Source: Actinoplanes derwentensis (GTDB lineage Bacteria > Actinomycetota > Actinomycetes > Mycobacteriales > Micromonosporaceae). From it: a DNA stretch of 64,000 nt. A model generated the notes under the pieces. The model saw only the letters and a list, made by a program, of their open reading frames with translations. It searched no databases and was not told where the DNA came from. Shown here in pieces: positions 8,361 to 16,226 of this stretch. Where the stretch lies: assembly GCF_900104725.1 (NCBI RefSeq), contig NZ_LT629758.1, forward strand, positions 3,286,001 to 3,350,000. Direction: 5' to 3'. Position 1 is the stretch's first letter. Each line of letters starts with the position of its first letter. Both the position numbers and the translations under genes were made by a program.

Positions 8361-8870
8361 TCAGCCGACGGCCGGCCAGAAGCGGGCCAGGTATTCCTCC
8401 TCGACGTCGATCTCGTCGATGGCCCGGCGGCAGGCCGCGCTGTTTCACTCCTGTTCGGCGAACCGGGCCAGCACGCCGGTGTGGGCCTGCTCGGCCGCGG
8501 CACCGTTCCGGCGGGCAAGCCGGACGTGATAGCGGCCCTCCCGGCTGAGCGAGAAGTCGGTGTCCTTACCGCCGGCGGTGTTCTGGTCGAGGCGGAGTGT
8601 CTCCTCGGGGCCGGGGCAGTCCATGGCGACGGTGACGGCGGCGTCCCACCTTCCGCGGCCGTCGTCCGGTTCCGGGCCGGGCTCGCCGTCCCATTCCTGG
8701 AACGTCACCAGAGCGGTGATCCGGTCGTAGGGCGTTTTGATCAGGATGCCGGTCCCGTCCGTGCTCACCCAACCGTCGATCTCGCCCGGCACGAGACCGC
8801 CGGTGTACCCGCGACCGGCGATCACGAAAACGTGATGGTCGAGGTACGTGGTGGTGGTGACCGTGGTCAT
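8361..8870 (-). pseudogene. Unidentified protein interrupted by one in-frame TGA
   Basis: From the ATG at 8870 (GTG at 8882 is an alternative) the frame encodes 141 residues with regular coding character (DHHVFVIAGRGYTGG, YDRITALVTFQEWDG) and stops at a TGA at 8445-8447 after FAEQE. The same frame continues with 27 plausible residues (NSAACRRAIDEIDVEEEYLA, then RFWPAVG) to a TGA at 8361-8363. The tail keeps coding-like composition, so the first TGA looks like a recent nonsense change, possibly from TGG, or a sequencing error. No family is recognised; the protein is probably small, soluble and beta-rich. Confidence 0.5.
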
Positions 8871-8940
8871 GAACTCGCTCACCGTTGACGAATACCGGCT
8901 GCGCCGGTTCCGGACGGGTGGAATCGGCGGATACGTTGAG

Positions 8941-9521
8941 ATGATGCGAGTCGCGGCGTGTCAGACGGAGGAGATCTTCGGAGACGTGGGGGCGGCGGTG
9001 CGGGTCGTTCATGACTTCGCCGGGTGCACCGAGGCTGCTGGGTCTGATCTTCTGCTGTTTCCGGAGTGCTTTCTGCAGGGCTATCTGGTCACCGAGGAGC
9101 ATGTGCGTGGGCAGGCTCTCGCGGTCGGGTCGCCGGAGTGTGACGAGGTGCTGGCGCGGCTGGCCGGGATCCGGCCGATGCTGGTGTTCGGGATGATCGA
9201 GCGGGACGGTGGCGCCTTCTACAACACCGCCCTGGTGGTGGCGGGTGGGCGGGTGCTGGGCCGGTACCGCAAGATGTTCCTGACCGCCGGCGAGACCGTT
9301 TTCACCGCGGGCCGTGACTACCCGGTGTTCGACTGCGGCACAATCTGATCAGAACCGAGCGGGTTCGGGAGACCGGGATGTGGCTGGTCTCCGCCGACGT
9401 CACCGGCGAGCGCGACGGGACACGGCTCGGGCTGGGACCGACGTGCGTGATCGACCCGGCCGGGCGGGCCGTCGCTCAGGTGCCGGCCGGCACGACGGGG
9501 GTCGCCGCCGCTGAGGTGTAA
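8941..9521 (+). pseudogene. Nitrilase/carbon-nitrogen hydrolase with internal deletion
   Basis: ATG codons at 8941/8944 begin MMRVAACQTEEIFGDVGAAV, a nitrilase-superfamily N-terminus with the catalytic Glu in LLLFPECFLQGY and the Lys region GRYRKMFLTAGE. The frame ends at a TGA at 9346-9348 after DYPVFDCGTI. From about 9350 another frame encodes the typical C-terminus (ERVRETGMWLVSADVTGERD, GPTCVIDPAGRAVAQVP) to a TAA at 9519-9521. The segment that should carry the catalytic Cys, perhaps 70-90 residues, is missing between the two pieces, so the gene cannot make an active enzyme. Confidence 0.75.
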
Positions 9522-9567
9522 TACCAGGGCATCGTTGGACGGTCGGCGGCGTCGTACCGTCGTGGGT

Positions 9568-10467
9568 GTGGACAACCGTGTTGAAGTGCGTGAGTTCCTG
9601 ACCACGCGCCGGGCAAAGATCACTCCGGAGCGGGCCGGGCTTCCGGTGGTGGGGGCCCGTCGGGTGCCGGGGCTGCGGCGCGGTGAGGTGGCGGCGCTGG
9701 CCGGAGTCAGTGTCGAGTACTACGCGAAGCTGGAGCGTGGCTCGCTCGCCGGAGTGTCGCCGAGTGTGCTCGACGCGATCGCCGGGGCGCTGCGGCTCGA
9801 CGACGCCGAGCGGGCTCATCTGCTGCGGCTGGCTCAGCAGGCGAACGGCAGTGACGCCTTGGTCCGGCCGGCGCGCAGACCGAAGGCGTGGACCGTACGG
9901 CCGAGTCTGCAATGGTCCTTGGACGCGATCACCACGCCGGCCATCATCGTCAACCTGCGGCAGGATCTGGTGGCGGCGAACCTGCTGGGCCGGGCCATGT
10001 ACGCCGACGTCTACGCCGATCCGTCCGGCACGCCGAACTTCGGGCGGTTCACGTTCCTGGACAGCGCGGCCCGCCGGTTCCACCCGGACTGGAACCTGGC
10101 GGCCGACATGCTCGTCGCGAATCTGCGTACCGCCGCCGGTAAGGATCCGCACGACAAGTGCCTGCAGGAACTCGTCGGTGAACTGTCGACGCGCAGTGAG
10201 GACTTCCGCCGCCGGTGGGGTGCCCACAACGTGCGCTCGCACTCGTCGGGGGTGAAACATTTCCGGCATCACGTGGTCGGTGATCTGGAGGTCAACTACG
10301 AGACCATGGATCTGCGCGCCGAACCCGACCTGAACCTGACCATCTATGCCGCCGAGCCGGATTCACCGACCGCGAACGCCCTGCAACTGCTGGCGTCGTG
10401 GTCGGCGCAGGGGTGTATTGACAGTACGTCCCCCAGCAAGAACTCCCGGACGAGCCACCCCCTGTGA
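9568..10467 (+). CDS. XRE-family regulator with MmyB-like ligand-binding domain
   Basis: A 299-residue regulator. The N-terminal helix-turn-helix (about 5-75) has the actinomycete signature [20 protein letters not shown] and YYAKLERG. The C-terminal MmyB-like domain (about 105-275) carries [20 protein letters not shown] and [19 protein letters not shown]. Such genes usually sit beside an oxidoreductase they control, and here the zinc alcohol dehydrogenase begins 43 bases after the stop on the same strand. The GTG at 9568 is the most likely start; the frame is open from 9535. The last 15 residues, after the usual LLASW end, are Ser-rich and may be an extension through mutation. Confidence 0.85.
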   Translation: MDNRVEVREFLTTRRAKITPERAGLPVVGARRVPGLRRGEVAALAGVSVEYYAKLERGSLAGVSPSVLDAIAGALRLDDAERAHLLRLAQQANGSDALVRPARRPKAWTVRPSLQWSLDAITTPAIIVNLRQDLVAANLLGRAMYADVYADPSGTPNFGRFTFLDSAARRFHPDWNLAADMLVANLRTAAGKDPHDKCLQELVGELSTRSEDFRRRWGAHNVRSHSSGVKHFRHHVVGDLEVNYETMDLRAEPDLNLTIYAAEPDSPTANALQLLASWSAQGCIDSTSPSKNSRTSHPL

Positions 10468-10510
10468 TCTCGTAGAGGGGCACCACTCGAAAGACACACC
10501 GGAGGACACC

Positions 10511-11554
10511 ATTCTCACCGTCAACGCCATCGCCGCCCCTTCGGCCACCGAACCGCTCGTGCGCACCACGATCGAACGGCGTGACCTGGGCCCGCGCGAT
10601 GTCCTCATCGAGATCACCTATGCCGGCATCTGCCACTCCGACATCCACACCGTGCGCGGCGAGTGGGGCAAGGTGCCGTACCCGCTGACCGTCGGCCACG
10701 AGATCGTCGGACACGTCACCGAGGTCGGTGCCGAGGTCACCCTGCACACGGTCGGTGACCGGGTCGGTGTCGGCTGCATGGTCAACTCGTGCCGGGAGTG
10801 CGAGAACTGTCTCGCCGGCCACCAGCAGTACTGCGCGAAGGGCAACACCGGGACGTACGCGGCGGTCGACCGGGACGGCACCGTCACCCAGGGTGGCTAC
10901 TCGACCCACATCGTGGTCGTCGAGGACTTCGTGCTGCGGGTGCCGGAGTCGATCCCGCACGAGGCGGCCGCTCCGCTGCTGTGCGCGGGCATCACCACGT
11001 ACTCCCCGCTGTCGCATTGGAAAGCCGGCCCCGGCAAGAAGGTCGCCGTCGTCGGCCTCGGTGGCCTCGGCCACATGGGCGTCAAGATCGCGGTGGCGAT
11101 GGGCGCCGAGGTGACCGTGCTGTCGCAGACGCTGAGCAAGAAGGACGAGGGGCTCGGCTTCGGCGCCCAGCACTACTACGCCACCGGCGACCCGGCCACG
11201 TTCGAGACGCTGAAGAACAGCTTCGACCTGATCATCAACACGGTCAGCGCGCCGATCGACATGGGCGCCTACCTGAGCCTGCTGCGGCTCGACGGCACGT
11301 TCGTCAGCGTCGGCGCGCCGCCGGAGCCGCTTCCGATCCAGGTGTTCACGCTGTTCAACAACCGTCGGTCGTTCGCCGGTTCCAGCATCGGCGGCATCGC
11401 CGAGACCCAGGAGATGCTCGACTTCTGCGCCGAGCGCGGCATCGCCCCGCAGGTCGAGGTGATCAGCGCCGACGAGGTGAACGAGGCCTACGAGCGAGTC
11501 CTCAAGTCCGACGTCCGCTACCGGTTCGTGATCGACATCGCTTCACTGCGATAA
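10511..11554 (+). CDS. Zinc-dependent alcohol dehydrogenase (YahK/AdhC-like), apparent ATT start
   Basis: A 347-residue NAD(P)-dependent medium-chain alcohol/aldehyde reductase. Catalytic zinc ligands are in GICHSDIH and GHEIVGHV; structural zinc cysteines are in [15 protein letters not shown]; the Rossmann motif is [11 protein letters not shown]. The family N-terminus ([14 protein letters not shown]) requires initiation at base 10511, where a perfect GGAGG sits five bases upstream, but the codon there is ATT. No ATG, GTG or TTG is in frame between the XRE gene and this point. Either AUU is used as a rare start, or an ATG was mutated or misread. The gene is probably controlled by the preceding XRE regulator. 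A strong hairpin follows the stop. Confidence 0.88.
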   Translation: MLTVNAIAAPSATEPLVRTTIERRDLGPRDVLIEITYAGICHSDIHTVRGEWGKVPYPLTVGHEIVGHVTEVGAEVTLHTVGDRVGVGCMVNSCRECENCLAGHQQYCAKGNTGTYAAVDRDGTVTQGGYSTHIVVVEDFVLRVPESIPHEAAAPLLCAGITTYSPLSHWKAGPGKKVAVVGLGGLGHMGVKIAVAMGAEVTVLSQTLSKKDEGLGFGAQHYYATGDPATFETLKNSFDLIINTVSAPIDMGAYLSLLRLDGTFVSVGAPPEPLPIQVFTLFNNRRSFAGSSIGGIAETQEMLDFCAERGIAPQVEVISADEVNEAYERVLKSDVRYRFVIDIASLR

Positions 11555-11561
11555 ACCATTT

Positions 11562-11593
11562 GCGGGTACGGGGTCAGGTGGCCCCGTACCCGC
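11562..11593. terminator. 12-bp perfect hairpin between convergent genes
   Basis: GCGGGTACGGGG (11562-11573) pairs with CCCCGTACCCGC (11582-11593) around an eight-base loop. It lies between the dehydrogenase stop (11554) and the end of the minus-strand lipoprotein gene (11604), so it can terminate both. Confidence 0.85.
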
Positions 11594-11603
11594 GCTCGCT
11601 CGA

Positions 11604-12272
11604 TTATTTGATCTTGGCGGCCCGCTCCTCCGCCTTGGCGATCAGGTCGCGGACCAGCTGCTCCGAGCCGTCCATGTTCTCCCAGCCCAGATCGGCCACC
11701 ACGACGACCGCGTCGTTCACCGTCGACAGCGCCGCATAGTGGGCGACCGTCGCCGGATCCTCGTCGCCGTAGCTGACCTTCTGCTCGATCCTCACCAGCA
11801 TCGAGTCGGCGTCGGAATCGACGATCGTCCACTTGTGCTGGTCCTTGCCGAGTCCGCCGGGGCACTTCTCCAGAGCGGCACCGATCTCGGTGAACTGCGC
11901 GGCCGCCCCACCGGCCTGGTGCCTACCCACGAACTGCACCACCGTCGACGGCGTGCTCGCCTGCTCGGCCCCCGGAACGGTGTACCGCATCGCCACCACG
12001 TCGGTCCGGGTGCTGTCACTCGGATAGGGGGTGGCGCCACAGGGCCGCAACGGCCGCACATGTGGGAACACGCCCTGTTCCAGTGACTGGGCCTCGGCAC
12101 CGCGCGTGTCAGCGGATTGCAGCAGGGCCTCAGCGGGAATCCCGCTGACCGCGGCCGCAGTCGATGCCGATACTGCGACGGGCGACGGAACGGAGCTGCC
12201 CGAAGTCACCGTGCCGGACGCGCATCCGGCCAGGGAGACGGCTAGCAGACCGGCACCTGCGGCGAAACGCAT
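11604..12272 (-). CDS. Probable lipoprotein, function unknown
   Basis: A 222-residue exported protein. A short signal peptide (MRFAAGAGLLAVSLAGCAS) ends in the lipobox LAGC, followed by a Ser/Ala/Thr/Val-rich linker of about 25 residues. The rest is a mixed alpha/beta domain with conserved-looking WTIVDSDADSMLVRIEQ and VNDAVVVVADLGW, broadly like extracellular sensor domains of mycobacterial PknH-type proteins, which is a weak impression. The ATG at 12272 has GAGG nine bases upstream; ATGs at 12290 and 12287 are alternatives. It stands alone in its transcription unit. Confidence 0.75.
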   Translation of the reverse strand: MRFAAGAGLLAVSLAGCASGTVTSGSSVPSPVAVSASTAAAVSGIPAEALLQSADTRGAEAQSLEQGVFPHVRPLRPCGATPYPSDSTRTDVVAMRYTVPGAEQASTPSTVVQFVGRHQAGGAAAQFTEIGAALEKCPGGLGKDQHKWTIVDSDADSMLVRIEQKVSYGDEDPATVAHYAALSTVNDAVVVVADLGWENMDGSEQLVRDLIAKAEERAAKIK

Positions 12273-12331
12273 CGATGTTGTCCTCATCATCTTTTACTGC
12301 CCGGATTCCTTCCGAAAACACCTCGCCGGAC

Positions 12332-12694
12332 TCAGCGGCCCACGTCGTACGAGTGCCGGGCCTGTTCCACCTCGCCCAGGTGGGCGTCGGCCCAGTTGGA
12401 CAGGTGGGCGAAGAGCGGGCCGAGGCTGGCGCCCAGGTCGGTGATCTCATACTCCACCCGGGGCGGGACTTCGGCGTGGTAGGTGCGGGAGACCAGCCCG
12501 TCGCGTTCGAGCTGGCGCAGCCGCTGGGTGAGCACCTTCGGCGTGATGCCGGCCAGCCGGCGTTCCAGCTCCACGAACCGCTGACGGCCGAACTCGTGCA
12601 AGGCCCACAGGATCGGCGTCGTCCACCGGCTGAACACGATGTCGACAACCGGCGCGACCGGGCACGCCAGCTCGGGATCGACCGACTTCTGCAC
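12332..12694 (-). CDS. HxlR-family transcriptional regulator
   Basis: A 120-residue winged-helix regulator. An N-terminal Cys (ACPVAP) is positioned as in redox- or electrophile-sensing HxlR proteins; the DNA-binding region has FSRWTTPILWALHEFG, GITPKVLTQRLRQLERDGLV and the wing VPPRVEYEITDLG. It starts at a GTG (12694) with a G-rich run upstream and is divergent from an NmrA-type reductase gene 108 bases away, the classic HxlR arrangement in which the regulator represses or activates its neighbour. Confidence 0.92.
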   Translation of the reverse strand: MQKSVDPELACPVAPVVDIVFSRWTTPILWALHEFGRQRFVELERRLAGITPKVLTQRLRQLERDGLVSRTYHAEVPPRVEYEITDLGASLGPLFAHLSNWADAHLGEVEQARHSYDVGR

Positions 12695-12717
12695 GTGTCC
12701 CCCGTCACAAACCCATT

Positions 12718-12741
12718 ACTATCCTCTAGGTACCTACTATC
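12718..12741. promoter_or_regulatory. Candidate HxlR operator
   Basis: In the divergent region between the HxlR gene and the NmrA-type gene, the perfect palindrome TAGGTACCTA (12727-12736) is flanked by two direct copies of ACTATC (12718-12723 and 12736-12741). Tandem or palindromic GTA-containing elements are usual for HxlR regulators. The site is inferred from position and symmetry. Confidence 0.5.
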
Positions 12742-12802
12742 TCCACGCTACTAGCGTTCCCGTCAGCCGCTCGAACGACGCGGCGGAACGGGAGACAACG
12801 AC

Positions 12803-13642
12803 ATGTACGTCGTGACAGGCGCCACCGGTAACGTCGGCCGTACCCTCGTGTCGATCCTCGCGGCCGCCGGGGCCGAGGTGACCGCGGTGTCCCGGGGCCG
12901 GCACCCGGTCGCGGTGCCGGACGGGGTTCGCCATCACCGCGCCGACCTGACGGACCCGGCGAGCCTGCGGGATCCGCTCACCGGTGCCGACGGGATGTTC
13001 CTGCTGGTGGAGGGTGCCGGGGCGCACCTCGACATGGCCGAGATCCTGCGGGTCGCCACCGAGTCCGGAGTGAAACGTGTCGTCCTGCAGTCCTCGCAGG
13101 CGGTCGGCACCCGGCCGGAGTCGGCATCACACGCACCGTTGCACGCCATCGAGGAGCTGGTCCGCCGCTCCGGTCTCGGCTGGACGATCCTGCGGCCCGG
13201 CGGTTTCGCCTCCAACGCCTTCGCATGGGCCGAATCGGTCCGGACCACCCGGACGGTGGCCGCGCCGTTCGGTGAGGTCGGCCTGCCCGTGGTCGACCCG
13301 GACGACATCGCCGCGGTCGCCGCCGCCGCTCTGCGGCACGGTTTCCACGACGGCCGCACCTATGTGCTGACCGGCCCGGCGCTCAGCACACCCCGGCAGC
13401 GGGCCGCGGACCTCGCTAAGGCCCTCGGCGAACCGATCGCTTTCGTCGAGCAGACACCCGATCAGTCCCGCCAGCAGATGTTGCGGTTCATGCCCGCCCC
13501 GGTGGTCGAGGGCACCCTGTCCATCCTCGGCACCCCGACCGACCAGGAGCAGCGGATCAGCCCCGACGTGGCGGCAGTGCTGGGCCGGGAGCCCCAGCCG
13601 TTCGCCGCATGGGCGGCACGCAACATCGCCGCCTTCCGCTAG
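12803..13642 (+). CDS. NmrA/atypical SDR NAD(P)-dependent reductase
   Basis: A 279-residue single-domain protein of the NmrA-like atypical short-chain dehydrogenases (QOR2/azoreductase-like). The dinucleotide motif is VTGATGNVGRTL at the N-terminus; VVLQSSQAVG, LGWTILRPGGFASNAF and PVVDPDDIAAVAAAAL follow in family order. The catalytic tyrosine of classical SDRs is absent, as is usual here. The ATG at 12803 follows GGAGA by a normal distance. Divergence from HxlR suggests it handles quinone or electrophile stress, an inference from context. Confidence 0.88.
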   Translation: MYVVTGATGNVGRTLVSILAAAGAEVTAVSRGRHPVAVPDGVRHHRADLTDPASLRDPLTGADGMFLLVEGAGAHLDMAEILRVATESGVKRVVLQSSQAVGTRPESASHAPLHAIEELVRRSGLGWTILRPGGFASNAFAWAESVRTTRTVAAPFGEVGLPVVDPDDIAAVAAAALRHGFHDGRTYVLTGPALSTPRQRAADLAKALGEPIAFVEQTPDQSRQQMLRFMPAPVVEGTLSILGTPTDQEQRISPDVAAVLGREPQPFAAWAARNIAAFR

Positions 13643-13663
13643 ACAGCGTTCGCGAGGGCCGTT

Positions 13664-14896
13664 TCAGTGTGGTGAGTTCGGGTTCGATTCGCACCTCAGG
13701 TCACCACGCGAGGCCGGGCTGGCCTGACGCATCTCGGGGAGGGGCTGGGCGCTGCGGGCGACGTGCCCGATCCGGGAGGTCAGTCGGCGCAGCGCTCCGG
13801 TGCTGCCGATGCGGGCGCCCAGCCGGAGGGCACGCACTCCGGCGGCGGACCGGGGGTAGAACAGTGCGGGTGTGCCCGGCGGCAGCTTCTGCGCGTCGTC
13901 GACGAGCGGCCGCATCCACTGCTCGTACCGGGCGAACGCCGGTCCGTCCTGGGTCAGGTAGGCGGCCAGGACGTAGCCGCCGACCATGGCCAGCGAGGTC
14001 CCGCCGCCACCGAGCGGAGTCACGCACCAGGCCGAGTCTCCGGTGACGACGACCCGGCCCGCCGACCAGGACGGCATGACGATCTGCGTGAGGTAGTCGA
14101 CGTAGACGTCACTGGAGGTGCTGAACCCGTCCACGACCCGCCCGGCCTGCCATCCGGCGTCGTGGAAGGTGTCGCGCAGGGCCTCCCGGGCCTGGTCGAG
14201 CGGCAGTTCGGCGAGGTTGCGGACGCTGTCGAGGAAGGCCAGGGTCGCACGGACCGTGCCGACTCCGTCGGGGCGCAGGGTGATCTGCCGGCCGCCCTCG
14301 GTCGAGTACCACCGCCACCAGCGGTCGTCGCCGTCGATCCGGGGGATGGTTCCGTAAGCCATGTTGACGCCCAGTTCGCGGCGGGTGACAGCGGATCCGA
14401 AGACGAGTTCGCGGGTCCGGGAGCGGACCCCCTCGGCGATGATCAGGACGTCGTAACGCTCGGTGGCACCCGCGGCGAACGTCACGTCGACCGCGGTGCC
14501 GTCGTCGTGCACCGCCCGGACATGGTCGCCGTAACGCACGGCGACGGTGTCCGGCAGCGCGTCGAGGATGATCCGGGCCAGGTCACCCCGGAGGATCTCC
14601 AGCTCCGCCGTGGGCCCGTCGGCGTCCTCCACCGGGAACCGCGCGACGGCCCGGCCGGCACCGTCGAGGATCGCGGTGCCCTCCTCGGTCGTGCCACGGC
14701 TGCGGACCGCTTCCTCGAGGCCCATCCGGCTCAGCACCTCGCGTGCCGTGCCCCGGATGTCGAGGTTCTGCCCGCCGTCGCGGAAGGCGTCGAAGCGTTC
14801 GACGACGGTGACGTCCCAACCGGCTCGGGCGAGCCAGAAGGCGGTGCTGAGTCCGGCGATACCGGCCCCGGAGATGAGCGCTCGGGAAGTTGTCAT
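13664..14896 (-). CDS. FAD-dependent monooxygenase (TetX/PHBH-like)
   Basis: A 410-residue class A flavin monooxygenase. It shows the FAD Rossmann motif at the N-terminus (LISGAGIAGLSTAFWLARAG, then VVERFDAFRDGGQ), a mid-protein DG-like region (YDVLIIAEGVRSRTRELVFG) and the second FAD motif (VVVTGDSAWCVTPLGGGGTS). Related proteins hydroxylate aromatic or polyketide compounds or inactivate tetracyclines or rifamycins. The ATG at 14896 is divergent from the MarR regulator, with a MarR-type palindrome between them, so drug- or phenol-responsive expression is likely. Confidence 0.88.
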   Translation of the reverse strand: MTTSRALISGAGIAGLSTAFWLARAGWDVTVVERFDAFRDGGQNLDIRGTAREVLSRMGLEEAVRSRGTTEEGTAILDGAGRAVARFPVEDADGPTAELEILRGDLARIILDALPDTVAVRYGDHVRAVHDDGTAVDVTFAAGATERYDVLIIAEGVRSRTRELVFGSAVTRRELGVNMAYGTIPRIDGDDRWWRWYSTEGGRQITLRPDGVGTVRATLAFLDSVRNLAELPLDQAREALRDTFHDAGWQAGRVVDGFSTSSDVYVDYLTQIVMPSWSAGRVVVTGDSAWCVTPLGGGGTSLAMVGGYVLAAYLTQDGPAFARYEQWMRPLVDDAQKLPPGTPALFYPRSAAGVRALRLGARIGSTGALRRLTSRIGHVARSAQPLPEMRQASPASRGDLRCESNPNSPH

Positions 14897-14919
14897 GGCA
14901 AAACTTCTACCATGAAACC

Positions 14920-14934
14920 GTTTGATCATCAAAC
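14920..14934. promoter_or_regulatory. Candidate MarR operator
   Basis: GTTTGATCATCAAAC is a perfect 15-bp palindrome (7-bp arms around one base) between the divergent monooxygenase (start 14896) and MarR genes. MarR-family sites are typically 15-20 bp palindromes of this kind. It lies 24 bases upstream of the monooxygenase start. Its position also argues that MarR translation begins downstream (14961), not at the TTG in 14922-14924. Confidence 0.65.
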
Positions 14935-14960
14935 TATTAGACCGTGATACGGTTCCGGCC

Positions 14961-15434
14961 GTGGAAGACGCGGAGAGTGGGCGGCGGGAACGCCTCCAAC
15001 AAGCGTTTCGGGGGCATGGCACCGCCTACGCCGAACTCGGCCGGTTCTTCGGCGCGCGGATGGGCCTGCACACCACCGACGCCGGAGCCCTGGTGGAGAT
15101 CCTGTCGGCGCAGGACCGCGGCGCACCGCTGACCCAGGCCGCCCTCAGCCAGCGGGTCGGCCTCACCCCCGGCGCGACGTCCTCACTGCTCAACCGTCTC
15201 GAAAAGGCCGGTCACGTGGCCCGGTCCCGGGACAGTGCGGACCGCCGGGTCGTCACTCTCCGGGCGACCGACGGCGTCGACACGATGGTGGACGACTTCT
15301 TCGCGCCGCTCCTCGCCCGGATCGACGCGATGATGGCGAACCACTCACCGGAGGCCCTGGCCCACGCCGAGCGTTTCCTCACCGACTACGTGGCGACCAT
15401 GAACGGTTACCTAGCCGACCTCGCCGCCCGGTGA
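14961..15434 (+). CDS. MarR-family transcriptional regulator
   Basis: A 157-residue winged-helix regulator. The DNA-binding part has LTQAALSQRVGLTPGATSSL and LNRLEKAGHVARSRDSADRR, the classic MarR helix and wing, followed by a C-terminal dimerisation helix pair (about 110-155). The GTG at 14961 is the preferred start because the upstream TTG lies inside the palindromic operator. It is divergent from the flavin monooxygenase it probably represses. The 3' end overlaps the convergent glycosyltransferase gene by 24 bases. Confidence 0.9.
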   Translation: MEDAESGRRERLQQAFRGHGTAYAELGRFFGARMGLHTTDAGALVEILSAQDRGAPLTQAALSQRVGLTPGATSSLLNRLEKAGHVARSRDSADRRVVTLRATDGVDTMVDDFFAPLLARIDAMMANHSPEALAHAERFLTDYVATMNGYLADLAAR

Positions 15435-16226
15435 ACGCCGCCCGGTGACCCGCGCCCGGGCGGCTCGGGTGAACTGGTCGTCCCAGCGGCGCGGAAACGG
15501 GAGCATCAGGTGCTTCGAACGCCACCGGGCGGTCTGGCGGACCGCGTTGAAACCGGCGGCGGTGACGATGCGGGCGGCAGAGAAGAACAACGGCCAGGCG
15601 GGGTACGGGTCGACGTGCTCGACGTCGGCGGGCAGATCGGCGGGCCGGACCGGGGCGGCCAGGACCAGCCGGGGCTGGAGTCGTTCGGCTTCGGCGCACT
15701 CCCTGGCGTACGACAGCAGCTCGTGAATCTCGCTCGCCGGGCCGGAATGCAGGACCAGCCAGGAATCGGGGGCCAGGTCGGGGAGCGCCGGAGCCGGCGG
15801 GTCGGTCAGGGTCAGCGGGGCGGTCTCGCCGGTCAGGTGGGCGCGATGGGCGGGTTCGAGGTCTTCGAGCAGCCACGTCCGGTCGAAACGGATCGGGGTT
15901 TGCGGGAGCAGCGGGCGGTAGGCGTCCCAGCGCAGCAGCCGGGCCAGGTGGACCGTGTTGGTGCCGGGCGGAACCGACCCGGCGGTCAGTTCACCGGTCA
16001 GGCCGCCCGGGAAGGCGTCCACCACCAGCAGCGACGGCTTCAGCTCGTGCAGCACCGTTGCCGGGTCGCCGTGCAGCAGGCGGTGCGGGCCCAGTACCCG
16101 CGGGTCGGCGGCGAACGGCGAGGTGGTGAGCAGGGTCGCGGGTTCGCCGGCGTGGACGGTGTGCAGGTAGGCACGGATGCGGGTGAGGTGGCCGAGACCG
16201 CCACCCTGGGCGTAACAGACGATCAC
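15411..16226 (-). CDS. MurG-like (GT-B fold) glycosyltransferase
   Basis: A 271-residue protein with a nucleotide-sugar transferase look: the N-terminal loop CYAQGGGLGHLTRIRAYL matches the Gly-rich motif of MurG and UDP-glycosyltransferases, and near the C-terminus TAAGFNAVRQTARW and HLMLPFPRRWDDQF resemble the sugar-nucleotide-binding end of GT28 proteins. It is shorter than MurG (about 350-370 residues) and has an Arg-rich tail. It overlaps the upstream GT4 gene by ATGA (16223-16226), so the two are coupled. The acceptor is unknown. Confidence 0.75.
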   Translation of the reverse strand: MIVCYAQGGGLGHLTRIRAYLHTVHAGEPATLLTTSPFAADPRVLGPHRLLHGDPATVLHELKPSLLVVDAFPGGLTGELTAGSVPPGTNTVHLARLLRWDAYRPLLPQTPIRFDRTWLLEDLEPAHRAHLTGETAPLTLTDPPAPALPDLAPDSWLVLHSGPASEIHELLSYARECAEAERLQPRLVLAAPVRPADLPADVEHVDPYPAWPLFFSAARIVTAAGFNAVRQTARWRSKHLMLPFPRRWDDQFTRAARARVTGRRSPGGEVG

